The notes beneath the pieces were generated by a model. It saw nothing but the letters and a program-made list of their open reading frames with translations. It was not told where the DNA came from and did no database searches. DNA of 64,000 nucleotides from Watersipora subatra (Eukaryota > Bryozoa > Gymnolaemata > Cheilostomatida > Watersiporidae), in NCBI RefSeq assembly GCF_963576615.1, contig NC_088709.1:21345243-21409242 (forward strand), written 5' to 3'. A program made the position numbers and the translations under genes. Shown here piece by piece: positions 60,301 to 64,000 of this stretch (positions are counted from its first letter, which is position 1; every line of letters starts with the position of its first letter).

Positions 60301-63300
60301 CTGTGCATTGACCACCGAATTCGACGGCGAAACGTTTTTAATTGGCTAAACAAATTATTAGCGAGCACGATTCTAGCAGCTTTCGCAATTAGTATAGTCC
60401 AAGACACGTATTACGATACACAATAAAAGTACGAGTGCAATTCAACGTAGTACACGGGATGTAACTGCTTAGATTGCGCTATTGTTGGTTCTTTATCGTT
60501 CGGACATCATTCGAAAAAAATTGTTTCTTTTTTAATAATTCCAATTTGTTTTTAGCGGAAAAAGTTCCGTTGTATAAAGAGTTGCCAATTTTAGCGCAAT
60601 CAAGTCAGTTGCATCGTATTTTCTTTGGCAAATCGCGTCAGGATTTTTCTTGCGTGTCGTGTTATGTGCCTCAGACTGAATAAATCGCAAAAGCTGATAG
60701 AATCGTGCTAGCTAATAATTTTTTTATCCAATTAAAAGCGCTTCGCCAATGATTTCGCTTTGCATGCACAGCTTTGACGATTCAGTGAACTTTGGCTAAA
60801 TAATTCTGTATTTTTCATTCATTTCGTGATTTTGGTCAGAACCAATGGAAAAAATTGGCAAGTGTGGCCGCACCTTAAGCCAAGGAACTCCAGCAAGAAT
60901 GCTGAAAACTGCTTGATGGAAAACAAGCTACACAAAGAATACTATTTATGTTTCTGCAAGTATGACAGCCATCACACAATGGCCAAGCATAGGATTGTGT
61001 CGGCTACAGATAAATGACTGTTTTAGCTACATATATATGACCATTTTAGCTACAGATATATGAATGTTTTAGCTACAGATATATGACTGTTTTAGCTACA
61101 GATATATGACTGTTTTAGCTTCAGATATATGACTGTTTTAGCTACAGATATATGACTGTTTTAGCTACAGATATATGATTGTTTTAGCTACAGATATATG
61201 ACTGTTTTAGAGTTAAGACAAAAATGATGAATCTGGACTACCCCAAATGTTTGAAAAAAGCTCCTAAAACAAACAGTTGGCCTCCTCATTCATTGTATTT
61301 TGAAAGGAAATAGTTTGGTCGATCATAGCTTGATGTACTACAAAAGAGGTCCCCTCTGACAGGTCATGAGACCCTACATTCTTGCTTATTTATTACAAAA
61401 ATTGTGCCATTAACATGAGAAACACCTCGCAGCAGTCACACAAAAATTTCCAAAATCTGAAAATGAAATACAAGCTTTTAATAGAAACATCACAACTAAA
61501 GTTTTGAATAAAGGATAGCAAAATGGTAAGATTTAAAAGAAAACTTGGTTTTCACATTTCCTTCAGCTCGGCATCCATAAAACTCTTGGTTTACGTTTCA
61601 CCTCCTCATATAAGACTTTTTAATAATTGCAGTTTTTAAACATTTTAAAAGCTGGTTTTAAAAGTAAATAATTTTTCAAAATAAACCCTGGAAACTGCTA
61701 CTCTTACCCAAAAAATCATCTGCCAGCATATGAAGAATATGAAGAATGTACAAGTGTTCACCAGAGATCACTTTTCACCCCTTCACCACTTTTTTCTAAA
61801 ACCAATTACAATTGTCACGCTGAATAGCTTTATTTCCAGCAGTATTTCTTAAAGAAAAGAAAATGCAGATGTTCCTCTTTGGTAATGCTAGCAAGAATCA
61901 CCTAAGAATTCATAAACCACATTTGTTCATTTTAACCTTGAAAGCACCGGTTTCATCTGGTTAGTAGCGCTAATCCTGCTACAAAGCACTCACTGAATAC
62001 CATATGGCTTTTTCCCCCAAACAACAACTTTATTAAAAAGCTATTTAAAGCCTTCTTAAATAAAAAAGACAATCAAGAAGATAAAAACCTAGTATCCGGT
62101 GGCTATCAGGTGTAAAATGATGAATCTGTATATGACAATAATTTGAACATTTATATCATACTAGCCAAAAGCCAGGGTATTCAGCAACAGCTTATAAACA
62201 GTTGCAGATAATGTAGTTGCCTGCCACTTGCCATTAGCCTGGCACATTGCTAAAGACTAATTTGAGTACGCTATTCTCTGGATTACCAAACTTACCAATA
62301 TGAGCCGTGAGAGCAAACTTTAATCAGTTGCGTAACTCATAACGACTCATATCGCCTCAGAATTCAATGCATCTCGCGTAGCTTAATTGCTAAGATATTT
62401 GCCTGGTGACCGAAAGGTTGCGAGATCAAATCATGTGCGATACGGATTCTTCATTTAAATATTTTAATAACTATAGCTGGACAAACCGAAGTACCCACAC
62501 AAACTTTGAGATTTATATACAGTGAAACTCGGACAGCTCGAACACATGGTTAACTCGAACGGATTTGTTTGGTCCGTTCCCACGCAATGATAAATTGCTT
62601 TAGATAACTCGACCTTAAGTTCGTTAACTCGAACAGTATTTTTGTCCAACGGCTACTGAGACGGTTGTTAACGCTTTAGAATATCACTTTATTCCAAGCC
62701 ATAGAGATAAACAACAACTTTTAGTGGTTCTTAGGCGTCATTATTACCACTATCGGCAAAATATTTTTGTTAACGACTTTTCCAAAGGTTTACAAAAAAT
62801 CAAATTTTACCAAACATTCGCTCGAGGATAGCCCTCCGCAAGCAAGGAGAGCGAGGTAACCTTCAGATAAACATTAAGAAAAATCGGCATAACCGGTTTT
62901 TGTTAAAATGCTCAAAAGAAAAATATGTCTTTTTTTCTGAGAGTTTCAACCGCAATCAGGTTTTGCCTAATTTAATCTGAAAACGTCCTGGCAGTCACAT
63001 CACCTAAAACAAACAAACGAATCTCAAGTAATAAAAGGAAAATATTTATACTTTCTGATAAAAATTGTTAAAACATTGCATGAGAGGTCCCTTAACTTGC
63101 AACAAGCAATCAATGCTTTTGATTTATATATAGTTTGTATATGTACTGATAAATACAATAATACATGCACTTGTGACAGTGTTCTCATAACTTGAACGCT
63201 CTGATAACTCGAACACTTTCTCTCGGTCCCGTGAAAGTCGAGTTAGCCGAGTTTCACTGTATATAGATTGGTGAAAACTTAGGCTATTATCTTGCACACA

Positions 63301-63469
63301 CAGCAAGGGTAGCCTTGTGTACATTACTTTTTCCAAAGCTGCAATATTCTCAAGGAGAAAAGGAAGGTCATCAGTACAGCTCAAGTAGCTAGCGACCATA
63401 GGTATGAGCATCGGTGGTTGGCTTCTGTTCAGGTAATATTTCCTCCCCCCGTTAGGGACAAAACCATAT
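48259..63469 (-). CDS. Treh: Trehalase (GH37), seven 3' exons; N-terminus outside window
   Basis: Trehalase hydrolyses trehalose to two glucoses, normally at the cell surface or secreted. Exons on the minus strand: 63469-63328, 59910-59724, 55900-55709, 54992-54760, 52653-52423, 51102-51052, 48357-48259. All have AG/GT borders and matching phases, and give 377 complete codons plus stop. Family motifs occur in the right order: GFVPNGGR, YLNRSQPP, AESGWDFSSRW (holding the catalytic acid Asp), VPVDLNAFLC, FWDESKGAWFDF, GIPTSL, the signature QQWDYPNAWPP, MFEKYD (holding the general-base Glu by homology with E. coli TreA), GGEYEVQ and GFGWSNG. Catalytic residues are intact. The signature PGGRF exon and signal peptide must lie right of 64000. 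The protein stops about 25 residues after GFGWSNG, with no hydrophobic tail, so a GPI anchor as in vertebrates is not evident. The introns carry several mobile elements. Exon borders are inferred by eye; a transcript would settle them. Confidence 0.93.
48640..48985. repeat. AT-rich microsatellite in trehalase intron F-G
   Basis: tatatataaa/catata words with imperfect palindromes. Confidence 0.8.
49510..49800. repeat. 33-bp minisatellite, about 8.5 copies, intron F-G
   Basis: Unit begins cactggctatacatcacagt. Almost invariant. The period is a multiple of three, so frames on both strands stay open; these are not genes. Confidence 0.93.
50030..50215. repeat. Fragment of the MITE-interior repeat
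   Basis: ttttgtcgattttaatcttg, gaaacatcttgacagccaca and caaatgatagaaaaatac match 42740-42860 and the interiors of 10520-11258 and 62520-63259. Confidence 0.6.
50229..50370. repeat. 71-bp exact tandem duplication
   Basis: Two units starting acccaagttatttacaagtg at 50229 and 50300, differing at about one base; recent. Confidence 0.88.
51052..51102 (-). CDS. Treh: Trehalase exon F (51-nt micro-exon)
   Basis: Only 17 codons, YDAVNGKAGQGGEYEVQ, between acceptor ctgttctttag and donor gtaagc, both phase 0. It supplies the glycine-rich loop and the substrate-contacting Glu of GGEY. Its upstream border is directly continuous with a 34-bp minisatellite whose units resemble this acceptor (see 51095-52062). 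Confidence 0.9.
51095..52062 (-). repeat. 34-bp minisatellite built on the exon F 3' splice site
   Basis: About 28 copies. On the gene strand each unit reads tgactcactgttctgtag followed by tatgatgcatcacctc. The true exon F border is ctgttctttag|TATGATGCAGTC. So each unit carries a TAG acceptor look-alike plus the first eight exon bases (TATGATGC). A few units are shortened or diverged (for example 51155-51170, 51425-51470). The period of 34 is not a multiple of three. Confidence 0.9.
52423..52653 (-). CDS. Treh: Trehalase exon E (signature 2, catalytic Glu)
   Basis: Acceptor atatcgcag, phase 0. Encodes NEEPSVGSLECGIPTSLCES followed by KQQWDYPNAWPPLQ, which is trehalase signature 2. Ends NNYMFEK before gtcagt. 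The Glu of FEK corresponds to the general base in E. coli TreA. Confidence 0.92.
52862..53345 (+). repeat. SINE-like repeat with AAT/TAA microsatellite, intron D-E
   Basis: Head actagccaaatgctcgacgt, similar to 6548-6780. It has an expanded (ataat/acaat)n tract at 53075-53147 and a tRNA-like gctcgctgcctccag...ggttcaaagatc segment. The common tail ataactggacacatgg ... attgagatttatata follows, then (TA)n. Confidence 0.65.
53346..54759. other. Trehalase intron D-E, remaining part
   Basis: No further exon evidence. The plus-strand frame 54451-54669 (RIIVYLLILCALMAQP hydrophobic segment) has no family match or supporting splice sites. Confidence 0.45.
54760..54992 (-). CDS. Treh: Trehalase exon D
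   Basis: Acceptor cgttgcag. Encodes NKSRASYYGEKYLEMLQHLE, then QLFWDESKGAWFDFHL, the family's LWDE..GAWFD block. Ends KLLNYLK before gtagtt, phase 0. Confidence 0.9.
55165..55480. repeat. About 40-bp tandem repeat, 8 copies, intron C-D
   Basis: Unit includes ttgagagactagtactagac and tcttgtaatatcagaata. Length varies by a few bases between units. Confidence 0.85.
55709..55900 (-). CDS. Treh: Trehalase exon C (catalytic Asp)
   Basis: Acceptor acattacag. Two bases complete the split codon, giving ENRAKLFSDLASAAESGWDF and then SSRWYDPEKSSALSS. The Asp codon of GWDF is at about 55845-55847. Continues NVVPVDLNAFLCWN and LLMEFHQRL, ending one base into Gly before gtgact. The LM..F..RLG spacing matches animal trehalases. 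Confidence 0.9.
56992..59573 (-). mobile_element. hAT transposon inside trehalase intron B-C
   Basis: 2582 bp. Ends CAGGGGTGCTCAACC and, complemented, CAGGGGCGCTCAACAGG. The target duplication is CTCTACAC (56984-56991) against CTCTACAA (59574-59581), 7 of 8. It encodes a broken transposase in the same orientation as trehalase. It is a different family from the hAT at 12917, although both target sites begin CTCTA. Confidence 0.9.
57278..59237 (-). pseudogene. hAT transposase (GTF2IRD2/Charlie-like), broken
   Basis: The N-terminus MASKRKIDKEGREF leads to a BED-type finger, CVVCNQIIAVLKEYNIRRHY, then TTRHAQQYDQHSG and an in-frame stop. Coding resumes to GEFAKE before a donor gtaagt. A 161-bp intron (58865-58705) ends ttgtattgtag. 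It continues AFVEEFCPDKKEAL. After a frameshift near 58590 comes FIYFSIALDESTDNSDIAQL, then GICTDGAPAMTG, the hAT catalytic-core blocks. The C-terminal dimerisation segment reads LCEQFFSRMKHTKNKYRTTI. Several stops lie between 57660 and 58086. Confidence 0.87.
59724..59910 (-). CDS. Treh: Trehalase exon B
   Basis: Acceptor atgtag, phase 0. Encodes EYEFWEVNRRVSVKL and later RPRDESYKEDMDLA, the family's PRPESY region. Ends LAALQ plus one base before gtgtag (phase 1). Reading past this donor meets a stop after RNCL. Confidence 0.9.
60203..60875. mobile_element. Harbinger-like MITE, intron A-B
   Basis: 673 bp. TAA flanks both ends (60200-60202, 60876-60878). Ends AGGTACGGCCACCTGTCCG and, complemented, AGGTGCGGCCACACTTGCC. 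Inverted similarity continues about 230 bp inward (ttggttctgac, acagaattatt, agcacgattct). A 3-bp TWA duplication suggests PIF/Harbinger mobilisation. Confidence 0.65.
61015..61215. repeat. 23-bp minisatellite, about 8 copies, intron A-B
   Basis: Unit begins tgactgttttagctacagat. Confidence 0.9.
61216..62159. other. Trehalase intron A-B, remaining part
   Basis: No exon, repeat or motif recognised. Confidence 0.45.
62160..62519 (+). repeat. SINE-like repeat, intron A-B
   Basis: Collinear with the inverted copy at 5386-5790. Has a tRNA-like gcgtagcttaattgctaaga ... ggttgcgagatcaaatc segment and the tail tagctggacaaaccg ... tttgagatttata. The pogo-type MITE inserted in its terminal TATATA. Confidence 0.7.
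62520..63259. mobile_element. Pogo/Tigger-type MITE, copy 2
   Basis: 740 bp. Ends CAGTGAAACTCGGACAGCTC and, complemented, CAGTGAAACTCGGCTAACTC, with TA on both sides. It is collinear, in inverse orientation, with 10520-11258 (gtccgttcccacgcaatgat and taaattgctttagataactc match its complement). Lies in intron A-B, 68 bp from exon A. Confidence 0.75.
63328..63469 (-). CDS. Treh: Trehalase exon A
   Basis: Begins after an acceptor (tgtctgtag) with one base completing a split codon. It then encodes YGFVPNGGRKYYLNRSQPP and continues to NIAALEK. The donor is AAA|gtaatg, phase 0. The Arg of NGGR and the RSQPP segment are part of the GH37 active-site region. This is the most N-terminal exon visible. 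Confidence 0.9.
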
Positions 63470-63544
63470 CTACAGACAAAACAAGATTGAAGCAAGGAAT
63501 GTACTAAAATATTTATGATACAAAAATTGCTACTTGGTCCCCAA

Positions 63545-64000
63545 GTCAAACTCTATGATACAAGAATTGCTACTTAGTCCCCAACTTAATCTCTATGATA
63601 CAAGAATTGCTACTTAGTCCCCAACATAATCTCTATGATACAAGAATTGCTACTTAGTCCCCAACTTAATCTCTATGATACAAGAACTGCTACTTAGTCC
63701 CCAACTTAATCTCTATGATACAAGAATTGCTACTTAGTCCCCAACTTAATCTCTATGCTACAAGAATTGCTACTTAGTCCCCAACTTAATCTCTATGATA
63801 CAAGAATTGCTACTTAGTCCCCAACTTAATCTCTATGATACAAGAATTGCTACTTAGTCCCTAACATAATCTCTATGATACAAGAATTGCTACTTAGTCC
63901 CCAACTTAATCTCTATAATACAAGAATTGCTACTTAGTCGCCAACATAATCTCTATGATACAAGAATTGCTACTTAGTCCCCAACTTAATCTCTATGCTA
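63545..64000. repeat. 40-bp minisatellite running off the window
   Basis: Unit begins ctctatgatacaagaattgc and ends ttagtccccaacttaat. At least 11 copies. Starts 76 bp upstream of trehalase exon A's acceptor and continues past 64000. Confidence 0.93.

Overview
The window is nuclear DNA of an animal, most likely an AT-rich marine invertebrate. The evidence is spliced genes with GT-AG introns, a metazoan-type trehalase, a THAP-domain gene, hAT, PIF/Harbinger, pogo/Tc1-type and TTAA-type DNA transposons, a tRNA-headed SINE-like repeat, and many minisatellites. The exact phylum is not decided by the sequence; a lophotrochozoan such as a mollusc or bryozoan is a guess. There is no bacterial gene organisation.

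Layout. 1-6.8 kb is interspersed repeats and AT microsatellite with no gene. 6.84-9.23 kb is a complete DNA transposon with perfect 30-bp terminal inverted repeats (TIRs) and a perfect 8-bp target duplication. It is inserted into a SINE-like repeat. It carries a three-exon THAP-domain gene on + and a P-element/THAP9-like C-terminal fragment on -. 9.3-11.3 kb holds two TA-flanked nonautonomous elements. 12.9-14.6 kb is a decayed hAT element with a perfect 8-bp duplication. 15.9-16.7 kb is an 800-bp foldback element bounded by TTAA. 17-31 kb is mostly gene-poor, with repeats and a triplicated exon-like segment. 31.4-32.7 kb is a 22-copy 60-bp array directly upstream of a broken HARBI1-type transposase (32.8-34.0 kb). 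Near 36 kb is one convincing first exon of an unidentified gene on -. 39.9-41.8 kb has two nonautonomous TIR elements. 43.0-44.7 kb has a promoter with X-box, CRE and TATA motifs, followed by a single-exon sulfotransferase-like gene.

48.26-63.47 kb, on the minus strand, is the 3' two thirds of a trehalase gene (GH37). I assembled it by hand into seven exons with compatible phases at every junction (377 complete codons plus stop). The N-terminal exons lie beyond the right edge. Its introns hold a hAT transposon, a Harbinger-like MITE, a pogo-type MITE, SINE-like repeats and six or more minisatellites. The most striking minisatellite is a 34-bp array in which every unit resembles the 3' splice site and first bases of the adjoining exon.

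The host genes supported here are trehalase (trehalose hydrolysis), the sulfotransferase-like protein and one orphan exon. The THAP gene belongs to a mobile element. Most long open frames in the window come from tandem arrays whose period is a multiple of three and should not be taken as proteins.
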